Assembly: GCF_030063245.1 (NCBI RefSeq)
Contig: NZ_JASISR010000012.1
Coordinates: forward strand, 1-64,000
DNA: 64,000 bases
From: Paenarthrobacter sp. PH39-S1
Lineage (GTDB): Bacteria > Actinomycetota > Actinomycetes > Actinomycetales > Micrococcaceae
Reading direction: 5' to 3'
In this document: positions 34,360 to 44,189 of the stretch, piece after piece
Position numbering within the stretch: position 1 is the first letter of the stretch
Layout of the letters: the number at the start of each line of letters is the position of its first letter
The notes under the pieces: generated by a model
Told to the model about the DNA's origin: nothing
Database searches by the model: none
What the model saw: the letters and a program-made list of their open reading frames with translations, nothing else
Position numbers and translations under genes: made by a program

Positions 34360-35418
34360 GTGGAACGGCTTAGCATCAAGACCCCTGACGACTTCATCAG
34401 TCTGATGGGGCACACACTCGGCTACTGGCCCAAGGAAAGCCTAGTCTGTGTCACCCTGGACGATCGGCGCATTGGTGCGACCCTTCGGGTGGACCTTCCT
34501 TCCCCAAAGTCCAACCCGGCCGGCTTCGTTGACGACGTGGTCAAATATGTTTCCAGCGACCGCGAGGCCACAGGCATCGTGTTCGGTATTTTCACGCATG
34601 CCGACTGGGCTCCCGGTGAAGATCGGCCGTACGAAGCCATGATGGAGCGGCTCGCCGGTGAGCTCTCCGCACGCAATATTAGATTGCGCGACGGTTGGAT
34701 CATTGGCGAGAAGTCCTTCGCCAACTACATCCGAATGGGGTCCGATTCCTTCTTGACTCATCCAATCGACCGCATCACCTCCAGCGAGCTCAACGCAGAG
34801 CTTGTGTTCCGCGGTTCCAGCATCGAGGCGAGCCCGGACTTCAGGATGCCGGTTATCGCCCAACGTGACGTGAGCGAAGACGTGATCAAGCACTGCCGCC
34901 GGATCGAGGCCATGAGTCCGCCGGTTGCCGTCGCCAACGCCAGGAAATTGTGGAGCAACCTTCTACAAAACACTGACCTCCCGACTGACGGCCAGGCCGC
35001 CGAGCTGCTGGCAAACTTCAAGTTCATCTCGGTACGGGACCGGCTGCTGGCGGACATCCCCGGACTCGACGACACCATGGGTGATCTGCTCTTGGCCCAA
35101 ACCAAACGAGCACCGCATTGGCGCCGCGTCGACCGCGCAACAGAGCTCCTCCTGCACCTATATACCCGCGCCGATGGAGCCGATGCCGCCCCCGTCCTCA
35201 CCAGCTTGGGCATTATTCAATGGTGGGAAGGCAAGGGATCGCGCGCCCACCAGTGCTTCCAACACGCACTCGAAGCCGACCCAAACTACCGGCTGGCCCA
35301 ACTCAGCGACCAAATGGTCGGCGCCGGTATCCTCGCCCCCTGGGCCATGGACCGAAACGCCGCCTATCAACCACGCATGAGCCACGGGCCCCGGATCGAA
35401 GGCATGGGAATGGCATAG
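34360..35418 (+). CDS. DUF4192 protein
   Basis: About 352 residues: V-E-R-L-S-I-K-T-P-D-D-F-I-S-L-M-G-H-T-L-G-Y-W-P-K-E-S-L-V (in pieces), then G-A-T-L-R-V-D-L-P, typical of DUF4192, a family frequent in actinobacterial genomes and plasmids with no known function. The C-terminal third (W-W-E-G-K-G-S-R-A-H-Q-C-F-Q-H-A-L-E-A-D-P-N-Y) looks like a TPR-like helical pair. GTG 34360 follows GGAGG at 5 bases; the longer frame from 34327 is unlikely. A related copy follows at 35484. Confidence 0.9.
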   Translation: MERLSIKTPDDFISLMGHTLGYWPKESLVCVTLDDRRIGATLRVDLPSPKSNPAGFVDDVVKYVSSDREATGIVFGIFTHADWAPGEDRPYEAMMERLAGELSARNIRLRDGWIIGEKSFANYIRMGSDSFLTHPIDRITSSELNAELVFRGSSIEASPDFRMPVIAQRDVSEDVIKHCRRIEAMSPPVAVANARKLWSNLLQNTDLPTDGQAAELLANFKFISVRDRLLADIPGLDDTMGDLLLAQTKRAPHWRRVDRATELLLHLYTRADGADAAPVLTSLGIIQWWEGKGSRAHQCFQHALEADPNYRLAQLSDQMVGAGILAPWAMDRNAAYQPRMSHGPRIEGMGMA

Positions 35419-35483
35419 CCCGAGTCAATTCCCACCGTTGACGGTCACCTTAACAAACCGCTGCTCCGTCAAGGAGAGCCATC

Positions 35484-36508
35484 ATGGAAACGCTCAGCAT
35501 TACAACACCGGCCGACGTCATCAGCTACATCATCCTCGGGCTCGGCAGTCGGACCACGGAAAGTCTCGTCCTCATCACCAGCGACAACAAACAGACCGGC
35601 GCAACACTCAGGATCGGTCCACCCGCGTCCGACGGCGACATGATCGGGTATGCGTGGAAGGTCACCGGATACTTCGCTGCCGATCTTAACGCCCCGGGCG
35701 TAGCGTTCGCCATCTTCACCGACGTTCCCGGACAACAGGTCTGCCACGACCGTACGCGGGATTGGTCGAAGCGCTGACCCGTTTTCTAACGAACCGCCTG
35801 ATCCTCGTTTACGACGGCTTCCTGGTCAGTGCAACCGGTTACGCGGACTATTTCTGCGACGAACCCCGCGCCGACAAGCAGAGCAGCCCGATCCAGGAAG
35901 GTGAAACCAGCGTCCTCAACACCGAGCTGGTCTATCGCTGCAGCAACATTCAGCCGTCAAACATCGTCGCCCTGCCGCCGGCCGCTCCGCACCCCAACTC
36001 GGGTGCCGCCGTCGAACATTTCAAGGGCTTCATCGAAGCCATGGACGGCCCAGTCGCCATGTCGCGGGCCAGAACCCTGTGGGACGCGATCCTGGAAACT
36101 GGCTCAATTCCCACGGACCAACAGACCTGTGAACTGATCGCCGACTTCCAAATCCCCGCCATCCGAGACCGGTTGATCGCCGATATCCCCGGCATCGACG
36201 AACCCATCACCCAAATCCTCATGGCTCAAACCCGTCAAGCACCGCGATGGAGCCGAGTGGAATGGGCTGAGCTGGTGCTCATGCACCTGTACACCCACTG
36301 CGACCCGAGTTACGTAGCCGCAGTCCTGACCGCCATCGGCTACATCAGCTGGTGGCAGGGCCGGGGAAGCAAAGCCATCCAGTTCATCGATATGGCCCTG
36401 GACGCCAGCCCGCAATACCGGCTTGCCGTCCTCATCCGTCAGATGCTGCGCGCGGGCTACCTTGCCAGTTGGGCGACCGACCGGCGCAAGGCCTACCGTA
36501 GCCTGTGA
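35484..36508 (+). pseudogene. DUF4192 protein, second copy, frameshifted
   Basis: Starts at ATG 35484 (AAGGAGAG ribosome site) with L-S-I-T-T-P-A-D-V-I-S-Y-I-I-L-G-L and runs to about 35750. There a missing C moves P-Y-A-G-L-V-E-A-L-T-R-F-L into another frame that continues to 36508 and ends like its neighbour (W-W-Q-G-R-G-S-K-A-I-Q-F-I-D-M-A-L-D-A-S-P-Q-Y-R-L). Restoring one base gives about 341 residues, the same length as the first copy. The two are tandem paralogues. Confidence 0.87.
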
Positions 36509-36773
36509 CAGATCCTGTGAAAGGATCGGCGAGGGTTAAGGTCGCTGTAGACGATCTCTGAGAGACACAGTCTTCCGCGAAATTCGGTCCTCGGTCGTCT
36601 GGTACTCGTGCCGAATATATCGCAGGATAGCCCTAAGTCGTGCAAGAACTAAGCAGCGACGGAAGCACTGTCGGAACGTCCTCAATGACCGGTCTTTTCG
36701 TGCCCGCCACACCCGACTGACACACATGAAGTCGCCAGCAGTAGTCAGAATTTCACGATTAAACGAGTTGCCC

Positions 36774-37232
36774 TTAACCAACTGAATCCACAAGGCGCGT
36801 ATACGGCTCTTTTTGGAGATATCGCCAACTTTGCGGCGGCTCAATTCCATGATCACTACGAAGCTCATGCAGTGGCAATGGACGCTGGCTAGCTGTCACG
36901 CTTCCGAGGTGAAGGGCAAACGCGACCGACGCTCCGTCGAAATATTCCATAAATGTTGCTTCAGTGATACCTAAGGCATCGGCATATTTCTCCCAAATTC
37001 GCTGGGGCGTGTCGGAGGCTATGCCAACAATTACTGCTTGAGCCGTTACGGCGCGATCTTCACCCGAAGAGTATACGATCAAAGGCATTCCTAGGGCGTT
37101 TCGGGGAACTTTCCTCCGCAATTCAATGGTTTTTGAGCCATCGAGGATAGCTCGAACGTAGCGCGATTGAATCGATATCAAGACCGCTACCGCCCTGTCG
37201 CCCTTTGGGTTTGGTGCAAGCGGAAAATTCAT
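36774..37232 (-). CDS. ASCH-domain (PUA-superfamily) protein
   Basis: A 152-residue protein. I-S-I-Q-S-R-Y-V-R-A-I-L-D-G-S-K-T-I-E-L-R-R-K-V-P (in pieces, about 19-43) is the ASCH opening with the G-x-K-x-x-E-x-R motif, followed by L-I-V-Y-S-S-G-E-D-R-A-V and later F-A-L-H-L-G. ASCH domains bind RNA or modified nucleotides. It overlaps the GNAT-PIN gene by ATGA. Last gene of the Type ISP operon. Base composition of this and the previous gene looks lower in GC than the methylase gene upstream (by eye). Confidence 0.86.
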   Translation of the reverse strand: MNFPLAPNPKGDRAVAVLISIQSRYVRAILDGSKTIELRRKVPRNALGMPLIVYSSGEDRAVTAQAVIVGIASDTPQRIWEKYADALGITEATFMEYFDGASVAFALHLGSVTASQRPLPLHELRSDHGIEPPQSWRYLQKEPYTRLVDSVG

Positions 37233-39226
37233 TTCTTCATCCCAGTCCAGTAAATCTCCTCGTAGGCCTCTCGAGGTATTTCCCTCAGCGTCGGGACACT
37301 AGACAGCGTTTTCCCGTGTCTAGCTACGATGCTTTGGGCCTCCGATAGTTTGACGCGTTGCCGAAAGACCTCTGTATCCCCGAACTGAATGGCACCCGCA
37401 CGATCGCTCTTCCCCGCGCTTGCCGCAATATCCGCCAATGACCATACACCGTAGCGTTGGAATTTCGAGTGCAAAGTCTCCGGTTTTGCCTTCATCGTTG
37501 AAATTAATCTGGATGACGCCACGATATAACCACCATTCTTACCGCTGGCATACCAGAGTATGCGAGCCGGGTTTTTGGGCATATTACCCGGTGACTTATA
37601 GTAGACATGCCGCCTACTCACTCCCAAATCATATTTTCGGTTCAGGAGCGGGCTATCGTATCCAAGAAGTTCACTGGCATACAACTGCTTAGTTGGAACG
37701 ACATAACAGAAAATAGGAGCATCAGTAATTTTGAGTGGCCAGAGCTCGCGTTCTAGAAGATCATATTCATCTGGATCTACGGCGTTTTGGGCCCCCCAAG
37801 GTCGGAGATCCAACGCGCCGACGACACCGGACGTCAGCTCAGACTCCGATACCTGCAGGTTGACTACAGCGATGGTCCAATATCCGTCGAGTTGGCGAGC
37901 CCCCTCAGATGCTAAAATTTCGTCTGCCTCCTCCCCGCCACCCGGGTGAGGATCCCGAAATACGATTCGGGCAGTTCCTTTCGCCATGGCTTCTTGCCGG
38001 AGCTGAAATAGGATCTGCTTCAATAGAGTCGGACCTAGCGTCGACCGACGAACCCGAATGATGTCAACCACGAGAGCTTCGTCCGTGACCCGTGTAGATA
38101 GGATCGCCTCAGCCAATTTTCCATTGGAGACATGAATGACTCGAATTCCGCATGCAGACTGTTGCCGTAAAAGCCGTCGAAAGGCGGATTTCGTTTCGCC
38201 AGAACGCGTTGCAATAAGGTGATCTAACCCCCGATCGCTTCCAGCAGGAGCGTCGCTGATTTCGATCACGGTGTTTTGTATTCTGTCTCCAGAATTTCGA
38301 CGCCGTCCCTTTAGCTCATCGATCTTGGCAGTTAACTGCGAGGGGTGAAGGATGTCGACGCTGTTTGCCAGCGCTAATGGTCCCATCAGTCGGCTTGCAT
38401 TTTCGTCGTTGGTCAGAAGGACATCCGCACCGGTGACAATAGCTTCCGCCAGTACTCGGGCGTCCGCCTCCAGACTCGGATCTCTTTTACGCTCTGATTC
38501 GGCTATCGAGTCAAAGAGTTCCCCGCTCAAATGGTCAACTGTCGCGAGGTCGACGGCGATAGCGTCGAACTTCCCGAAGCTCTTCATCACTTGAGTGCGT
38601 TCCGCCGCGTCGGGAGTCTTGGCAAGTTCATTCTTAACCGAAGGAGCCAAGCAGTACGACACTTCCCCCACGACAGCCGGCGAATCGAAATATTGGTTCG
38701 TCAGCCCCCGTTCCAGAATCATGTCCAGGACAACGTTGGTGTCTAATACAGCTTTGATCCGGTCGTCATCCTCCAGGGCAGACGCAAACAGATCCGTTTG
38801 ACCGAAGTCTCGCCACCAGACTGTCATCTCGGCTCGATCCTTGCCACGGCCCACACCTTGGCTCTGCGCGCAAAACCCTAGGCGCGGCCATGCCTCATTC
38901 GCCTCATAGTCGTGCCGGCACTTGAGCCTGATACCTTGGCGGTCCGAATGGCGGATCGCGATCTCGTCAATCAGTCTCCGCGCGACACCCCTCCGTCGGC
39001 CCTCGGGAGCAATGCATAGGTGGACAAGGCGTATATCCGCATACGGCAGATCAAAAAGCGTGTAGCCGATCAAGGAGGTAGCTTCGAAAGCGCCAATGAC
39101 ATGTCCCGCAGCTATTGCATTCGAAATCGCCTCCGGCGGTAAGAGACCCAAGTACCTTTTATATCGATTCCCCAAGATAACTATGGCGTCTAGATCTGAC
39201 TCCTTACATGTCCTTATGTCGATCAT
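37229..39226 (-). CDS. GNAT - PIN - GNAT-like - EVE/PUA-like multidomain protein
   Basis: A 665-residue protein. Residues 1-150: GNAT acetyltransferase (V-H-L-C-I-A-P-E-G-R-R-R-G-V-A-R-R-L at 68-85 is the acetyl-CoA loop). Residues about 158-310: PIN ribonuclease domain with acidic residues in A-V-L-D-T-N-V-V-L-D, E-A-D-A-R-V-L-A-E-A and V-L-L-T-N-D. Residues about 335-480: a second GNAT-like unit (V-V-D-I-I-R-V-R-R-S-T-L-G). Residues about 490-660: a region (V-S-R-R-H-V-Y-Y-K-S-P-G, I-L-W-Y-A-S-G, F-G-D-T-E-V-F) resembling EVE/PUA-like readers. ATG 39226 overlaps the stop of the restriction enzyme gene by ATGA, replacing a longer meaningless frame. The function is unknown; RNA cleavage and reading of modified bases are suggested. 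Confidence 0.85.
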   Translation of the reverse strand: MIDIRTCKESDLDAIVILGNRYKRYLGLLPPEAISNAIAAGHVIGAFEATSLIGYTLFDLPYADIRLVHLCIAPEGRRRGVARRLIDEIAIRHSDRQGIRLKCRHDYEANEAWPRLGFCAQSQGVGRGKDRAEMTVWWRDFGQTDLFASALEDDDRIKAVLDTNVVLDMILERGLTNQYFDSPAVVGEVSYCLAPSVKNELAKTPDAAERTQVMKSFGKFDAIAVDLATVDHLSGELFDSIAESERKRDPSLEADARVLAEAIVTGADVLLTNDENASRLMGPLALANSVDILHPSQLTAKIDELKGRRRNSGDRIQNTVIEISDAPAGSDRGLDHLIATRSGETKSAFRRLLRQQSACGIRVIHVSNGKLAEAILSTRVTDEALVVDIIRVRRSTLGPTLLKQILFQLRQEAMAKGTARIVFRDPHPGGGEEADEILASEGARQLDGYWTIAVVNLQVSESELTSGVVGALDLRPWGAQNAVDPDEYDLLERELWPLKITDAPIFCYVVPTKQLYASELLGYDSPLLNRKYDLGVSRRHVYYKSPGNMPKNPARILWYASGKNGGYIVASSRLISTMKAKPETLHSKFQRYGVWSLADIAASAGKSDRAGAIQFGDTEVFRQRVKLSEAQSIVARHGKTLSSVPTLREIPREAYEEIYWTGMKK

Positions 39227-42200
39227 TTGACTACAACTAACGCCGGGAGGTTGGTGACGAGCTTGATGGTCTCCAAGCTGACAGTAACGATCCGTTTGAC
39301 CAGATCGAGAATATAGCGCGGATCGTCGGTTTCGTCGCACCAGTCGTTCGGGTCGTTGACGATGCCGGAAGCCTTGTCTGTCTTCACCTGGTAGCGCTCC
39401 ATGATCCATTCGACGGCGGACCGCGAGCCGAGCATGTACTCGTATGCCTCCTCGGGGATGCCAGCCAGGGTGAGGTGCTGGTTGTAGATGATCCGGGTCC
39501 GGTCCTTGTTCTTGCCGAACGCCATCTTCTTTACCCGAAGGTCTTCGCCGGTGGGGCTCATCAAAGCTCCGGTCGACCAGATTTCCTCCAGCGGATACGG
39601 TTCCACGCTCTCGTAGCCGATGTGAAGGCCGGCGAGTTCGCGGCCGGCGGCGGCGAAGGCGGCGAAGTCGGCCGGGTCCGCGAGTTTGGGGATGCGTGGC
39701 AGCATCTTCTTCAGGTCCGCGGCAAACTCAGTGCGGTAGTCCGGCGAGTGCAGGAGCCCGTAGATGAAGTAGAAGATGTCATCCTTGGTCACCTGCGATC
39801 CGTAGGCAGCGCGATAGTCTGTGAGTGCCCAGTCGGTGATGTTGTCCACGCGTTCGTAGGCCGGGCCGGTTTCGGTGCCGGTGGTGGAGTCCGACGACGG
39901 CGCCAGCTGGCTGAGCAGGTCATCGCCAGCTTCCGCGCGGGGCGCGTAGGTGTATCGGGGGAAGAACTGGCCCCCGCTGCCTGCCCCTGTCACGTGGAGG
40001 TCAGGCAGGCAGTCTGTCGCCAACACTGAGAACGGAACGGCAGAGCCCATTCCGACGTAATAGAAGCCTATGTTCGTCGTTGCCTGTTCCGGATAGACCA
40101 ATTGCAGTTGGTAGATCATGTCATTGAATTGGCGGCTAAAGTAGACGACTTCTTTGGTAAACGGGCGGTACGTTCCTGTCCGAATTCCCTGCGTTTCAAA
40201 GTCGTATTCGGTTCCTCGGGCAAGCTGTGTCTTGTCGGCCCGGTTCCAGCTGAATCGTGTCGAATCCATGTCGATGAACTCGTCCGCCAATAGCGCAGAG
40301 GTTGCGGTCCGCGCGGCCTGATAGCCCTCGACCTGACTGTTGTAGAAGTCGATGGAACGCCTGACGTTCGTTTCAACTTTTGCACGTGATGAGTTGTAAA
40401 CCCATGCATCGCGGTTGGTCTTGAGTCCTCCGGAATATGTGTTGAAGATTGCGCTCGATCCGCCTGCCTTGTCCCCGACGGGAATGAACTCATCGAACGA
40501 AGCATTACGCTGGTTGATCCAGTCACCGTCGGAATTCGGCTGAAGCTGCTGCCAGTTTACGGACGCGAGACTGTCGCCGGAGACGATCTCGAGCTTTTGC
40601 TCGCGGGTGAGGTAGTCGCCGATGTCCCGGTAATGCAGCTGAGCCGCCGCGTCGCCGGCCTTGGTACGTCGGGCGGGGTTTTTGACCAGGAACATGATGG
40701 CCACGGTGTTGCGGCTGCCGCTGCCGAAGACCTTGCCGCCTTCCTTGCGGGACAGTTCCCCTGCCGTGCGCTGGTTGCCACGCAGGTTGTAGATGTAGAG
40801 GGAGTCGAATTCGTCCTGCAGCGATTTGCGTAGTCCGTCGGCGGTGTTCCCGTCGATGTAGCCGCCGTTGCTGACGAAGCCGACGATGCCGCCGTCGGCC
40901 GAGCCTTCGATACGGTCCGAGGCCCAGCGGATGGCGCGGATGTAGGAGTCGTAGAGCGAGTTCTTGTTTGTAGCTGTCGATCGGGCGGCGTAGGTCCGGG
41001 CGATGGAGCCGTCCAGGGTGGGGTATTTGAAGTTGGCGTTGTTGTCGTTGCCGCTGCTCTGGCCAACGGAGTATGGCGGGTTTCCGACGATAACACGGAT
41101 GTCCGTGGCGAGCTGTTTGCTGGCGCGTTCGTTGTTCTGCGGGAAAATCACGTCGTCGAGGGTGTCGCCGTCTTCGGTCATCTGGAAGGTGTCCGCCAGC
41201 ACGATGCCCTCGAAGGGGACATACTCATCCACGTCCGTGACGTTGATGTCGTTCAGCCCGTCACGATCCTCTGCGGTGAGGCCGTGGAAGGTGGCTTCGA
41301 TGTTGATGGCGGCAATGTAGTACGCCAGCAGCAGGATCTCGTTGGCGTGCAACTCGTTCGTGTATTTGTACAGCAGGTCCTCGGGCCTGATCAGGCCGGA
41401 CTGCAGGATGCGCACGATGAAGGTCCCCGTTCCGGTGAAAGGGTCAAGTACATGCACGCCGGGGTCGGACAGGGAGGCGACGAATTCGGCGCGGAGCAGG
41501 TCGTTCACGCCGCGGATAATGAAGTCCACCACCTCGGTGGGCGTGTACACGATGCCCAGGGATTCGGCGGCCCGCGGGAAGGCGTATTTGAAGAACTTCT
41601 CATAGAGTTGGTGGATGATCTGCTGCTTGCCCTCGGCACTGTCGATGCCCTCGGCCCGCATCCGGACGGAGGCGTAGAACTTTTCCAGCGACTCCGTTTC
41701 CGTTTGAAGTGATTTGCTTTCCAGCTGGGCCAGCATGTCCTCCATGACCAGGGAGACCGGGTTGTGCTTGGCGAAGGAATACCCCTCGAAGAGCGCGTCG
41801 AAGACCGGTTTGGTGATCAGGTGCTGAGAGAGCATGTCCACAGCGTCGGCGCGGCTGATGCTGTCGTTCAGGTTCCCGCGCAGGCCGGCAAGGAACCCGT
41901 CGAAGGCCTCCTGCACGCCGGAATCCGGGTCGTCGAGGATACCGTCGATCCTCAGGGTGTGTCGCTCGGCGATCTGCCGGACATCCTTGGCCCAGTCCTC
42001 CCAATACCGCCGGTCCCCCACTTTCTGCACGATCTTGGCGTAGATCGCTTCCCGCCATTCCTCCAGGTTCGGGAAGCTCAGTGCCGTCTGCACTCCGCCG
42101 GCGAGCCCGCTGCCCGCGTCAGTGCCGCCGTCGTCGGTCTCGTTTTCGCTGTCCGTGCCCGCGCCGACGCCGATGATCTGCAGCTTGTCGTCCTTGGCCT

Positions 42201-44136
42201 GGTTCAGCTCGATCTTGTTGACCATCGCGTTGAAGCGGTCATCGTGCGCGCGCAGGGCCTGCAGGACGTCCCAGACGACCTTGTACTTGCGGTTGTCCTT
42301 CAGCGCCTCCTCCGGCGGCACATCCGCCGGGACCGCGATGGGCAAGATGATGTAGCCGTACTCCTTGCCCGGGGCCTTGCGCATCACCCGGCCCACCGAC
42401 TGGACGACGTCCACCTGGGAATTGCGCGGGTTCAAGAACAGCACCGCATCCAGCGACGGGACGTCCACACCCTCGGACAGGCAGCGGGCGTTGGAGAGGA
42501 TCCGGCACACCGGGCCATCTATTGCAGAGCCGGTGGCGGTGTCCGCCTTGAGCCAATCCAGTTTCGCGCTCCGGTCCAACACATTGAAGGTGCCGTCCAC
42601 ATGCTCGCCCTCGCAGCGCAGCGAGCCCTCGTGTTCGCGGGCGAGCTGGCCGGTGACGTCGGCGAACATGCCCGCGATCTTCTTGGACTCCTTGATGTTC
42701 TGTGCGAAAGCGACGGCCCGGCGCATCGGGGCGCCGGTAACCTCGGTGCCGACGCCATCCCAGCGGGGTTGCGCCACGCCGCGCTTGGCCAACCCGTTCC
42801 AGCAGCCCACGATCTTGGCCACGTCATCCAGGCTCAGCTCGTTGTCCTCATCGGTGAGCAGCTGCTGGAAGGTCTTGTTGACGGAATCCTCGTTCACGGC
42901 CAGGACCAGGACCTTGTAGTCCGCGAGGAGATCCTTCTCCACGGCCTCCCCGAACCCGAGGTGATGGAACTCCGGACCATACGCGCCGCCGTCGTCCATG
43001 GAAAAGACCTTGACGTCGTTCTCCGCCGCCTTCGTCTTGGACTCCTGCACATAAATCCGCGGCGTCGCCGTCATATACAGGCGCTTCTCCGCCTTCAGGA
43101 AACCCTGGTCATGGACGCGCACGAACGCGGAATCATCCTCATCCCCCTGCGTCAAACCCGTGGTCCGGTGCGCCTCATCGCAAATGATCAGGTCAAATTC
43201 CGGCAGGCCCAGCGCCTGCGCCTGCGCGACGACGTCGATCGACTGGTAGGTGGAAAAGACAACGGTGAGGTGGTCCTGACCGGTGCTGATCTGCGAGCGC
43301 GCGTAGAGCTTTTGCGGATCTGTCGATGCGGGGAACGCGAGGTCGTGGACGCTCATGTCCTCCTGCTTTTTGCCGACCTTGGTGTCTGAGCAGACCGCCA
43401 GCGGGCGCAATGGGACCTCGGCTTCGGCGGTCCATTCGACGAGCGTTTGCTGTAGTAGCGAGATGGAGGGGACCAGGAACAGCACGTTCCCGCCCACCGG
43501 GACCAGCTCCTGCGCGATTTGCAGCGATGTATACGTTTTGCCGGTGCCGCAGGCCATGATCAGCTTGCCGCGGTCATGGGTCTCGAAGCCCGCCCGGACC
43601 TGCTCGATGGCCTTGCGCTGGTGCGGGCGCGGACGCTTCCTGTCCTTGCGCTCCATTTCCGCCGGCTGGTCCAAATCGAAGGTGGACCAGTCCACCACGG
43701 AGTCCGCCAGGTCCTGGAACCGCAGCCTGGTGACCGGCTTGGACTGGCCCCGGAGGGCGTCCTCGGCGTGCTTGCTCCAGTTGTCCGTGGTGGAGACGAT
43801 CATCCCATACTGGAAGTCCGATTTACCGGCTGCGGTGAAAAAGGAGTCGATCTGTTCCTTGCGCAACTGCCGCGCCGGATCATAGAACTTGCATTGGATC
43901 GCCACCAGCGCGCCAGTGCCCCGCTCCTTGGCCACCAGATCGATGCCGGTGTCCACCTGACCGTTCCGGCCCGGCCACTCGTTCCAGAGCCAGACGTCGG
44001 AGAACTGATCCGTGTACTGCGGATCCAGCTTCAGGTAGGACTGGATCAGGTTCTCAAACTTGCTGCCCTTGTCATGCTCGTCCGATGCGGTGAAGTACAG
44101 CTTGTCGAGCAGGGTGGCGAAGGCGGATGAAGGCAT
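39223..44136 (-). CDS. Type ISP restriction-modification enzyme (single polypeptide)
   Basis: A 1637-residue enzyme like LlaGI/LlaBIII in length and order. Mrr-type nuclease: D66 in D-T-G-I-D and Q81-C-K83 in A-I-Q-C-K-F. Superfamily 2 helicase: Walker A A-C-G-T-G-K-T (195-201), D-E-A-H (320-323), M-T-A-T-P-R, and motif VI Q-S-V-G-R-V-M-R (579-586). Coupler region about 690-850. N6-adenine methyltransferase: motif I D-P-F-T-G-T-G-T-F (898-906), motif IV N-P-P-Y (1019-1022). The C-terminal target-recognition part fills about 1200-1637. It would methylate one strand of an asymmetric site and cut after translocation. The frame is intact over 4.9 kb. First gene of a three-gene operon. Confidence 0.95.
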   Translation of the reverse strand: MPSSAFATLLDKLYFTASDEHDKGSKFENLIQSYLKLDPQYTDQFSDVWLWNEWPGRNGQVDTGIDLVAKERGTGALVAIQCKFYDPARQLRKEQIDSFFTAAGKSDFQYGMIVSTTDNWSKHAEDALRGQSKPVTRLRFQDLADSVVDWSTFDLDQPAEMERKDRKRPRPHQRKAIEQVRAGFETHDRGKLIMACGTGKTYTSLQIAQELVPVGGNVLFLVPSISLLQQTLVEWTAEAEVPLRPLAVCSDTKVGKKQEDMSVHDLAFPASTDPQKLYARSQISTGQDHLTVVFSTYQSIDVVAQAQALGLPEFDLIICDEAHRTTGLTQGDEDDSAFVRVHDQGFLKAEKRLYMTATPRIYVQESKTKAAENDVKVFSMDDGGAYGPEFHHLGFGEAVEKDLLADYKVLVLAVNEDSVNKTFQQLLTDEDNELSLDDVAKIVGCWNGLAKRGVAQPRWDGVGTEVTGAPMRRAVAFAQNIKESKKIAGMFADVTGQLAREHEGSLRCEGEHVDGTFNVLDRSAKLDWLKADTATGSAIDGPVCRILSNARCLSEGVDVPSLDAVLFLNPRNSQVDVVQSVGRVMRKAPGKEYGYIILPIAVPADVPPEEALKDNRKYKVVWDVLQALRAHDDRFNAMVNKIELNQAKDDKLQIIGVGAGTDSENETDDGGTDAGSGLAGGVQTALSFPNLEEWREAIYAKIVQKVGDRRYWEDWAKDVRQIAERHTLRIDGILDDPDSGVQEAFDGFLAGLRGNLNDSISRADAVDMLSQHLITKPVFDALFEGYSFAKHNPVSLVMEDMLAQLESKSLQTETESLEKFYASVRMRAEGIDSAEGKQQIIHQLYEKFFKYAFPRAAESLGIVYTPTEVVDFIIRGVNDLLRAEFVASLSDPGVHVLDPFTGTGTFIVRILQSGLIRPEDLLYKYTNELHANEILLLAYYIAAINIEATFHGLTAEDRDGLNDINVTDVDEYVPFEGIVLADTFQMTEDGDTLDDVIFPQNNERASKQLATDIRVIVGNPPYSVGQSSGNDNNANFKYPTLDGSIARTYAARSTATNKNSLYDSYIRAIRWASDRIEGSADGGIVGFVSNGGYIDGNTADGLRKSLQDEFDSLYIYNLRGNQRTAGELSRKEGGKVFGSGSRNTVAIMFLVKNPARRTKAGDAAAQLHYRDIGDYLTREQKLEIVSGDSLASVNWQQLQPNSDGDWINQRNASFDEFIPVGDKAGGSSAIFNTYSGGLKTNRDAWVYNSSRAKVETNVRRSIDFYNSQVEGYQAARTATSALLADEFIDMDSTRFSWNRADKTQLARGTEYDFETQGIRTGTYRPFTKEVVYFSRQFNDMIYQLQLVYPEQATTNIGFYYVGMGSAVPFSVLATDCLPDLHVTGAGSGGQFFPRYTYAPRAEAGDDLLSQLAPSSDSTTGTETGPAYERVDNITDWALTDYRAAYGSQVTKDDIFYFIYGLLHSPDYRTEFAADLKKMLPRIPKLADPADFAAFAAAGRELAGLHIGYESVEPYPLEEIWSTGALMSPTGEDLRVKKMAFGKNKDRTRIIYNQHLTLAGIPEEAYEYMLGSRSAVEWIMERYQVKTDKASGIVNDPNDWCDETDDPRYILDLVKRIVTVSLETIKLVTNLPALVVVK

Positions 44137-44189
44137 GGGTCTATCTTCGCCTATGGCGATGGTGGGCGCCGCATCCAGAGTGGGTCCTA

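Noticed and set aside
36536-36868. 110-residue minus-strand frame overlapping the end of the ASCH gene
   Set aside because: Very rich in Arg with no recognisable motif; most likely chance reading of low-GC DNA after the operon.
39226-39409. N-terminal extension of the GNAT-PIN protein
   Set aside because: The 61 extra residues lie antisense-free inside the restriction enzyme's 3' end in another frame and have no protein character; the ATGA start at 39226 is supported.
41764-43389. 541-residue plus-strand frame opposite the Type ISP gene
   Set aside because: Mirror frame of a high-GC gene; the minus-strand frame has all the helicase motifs.
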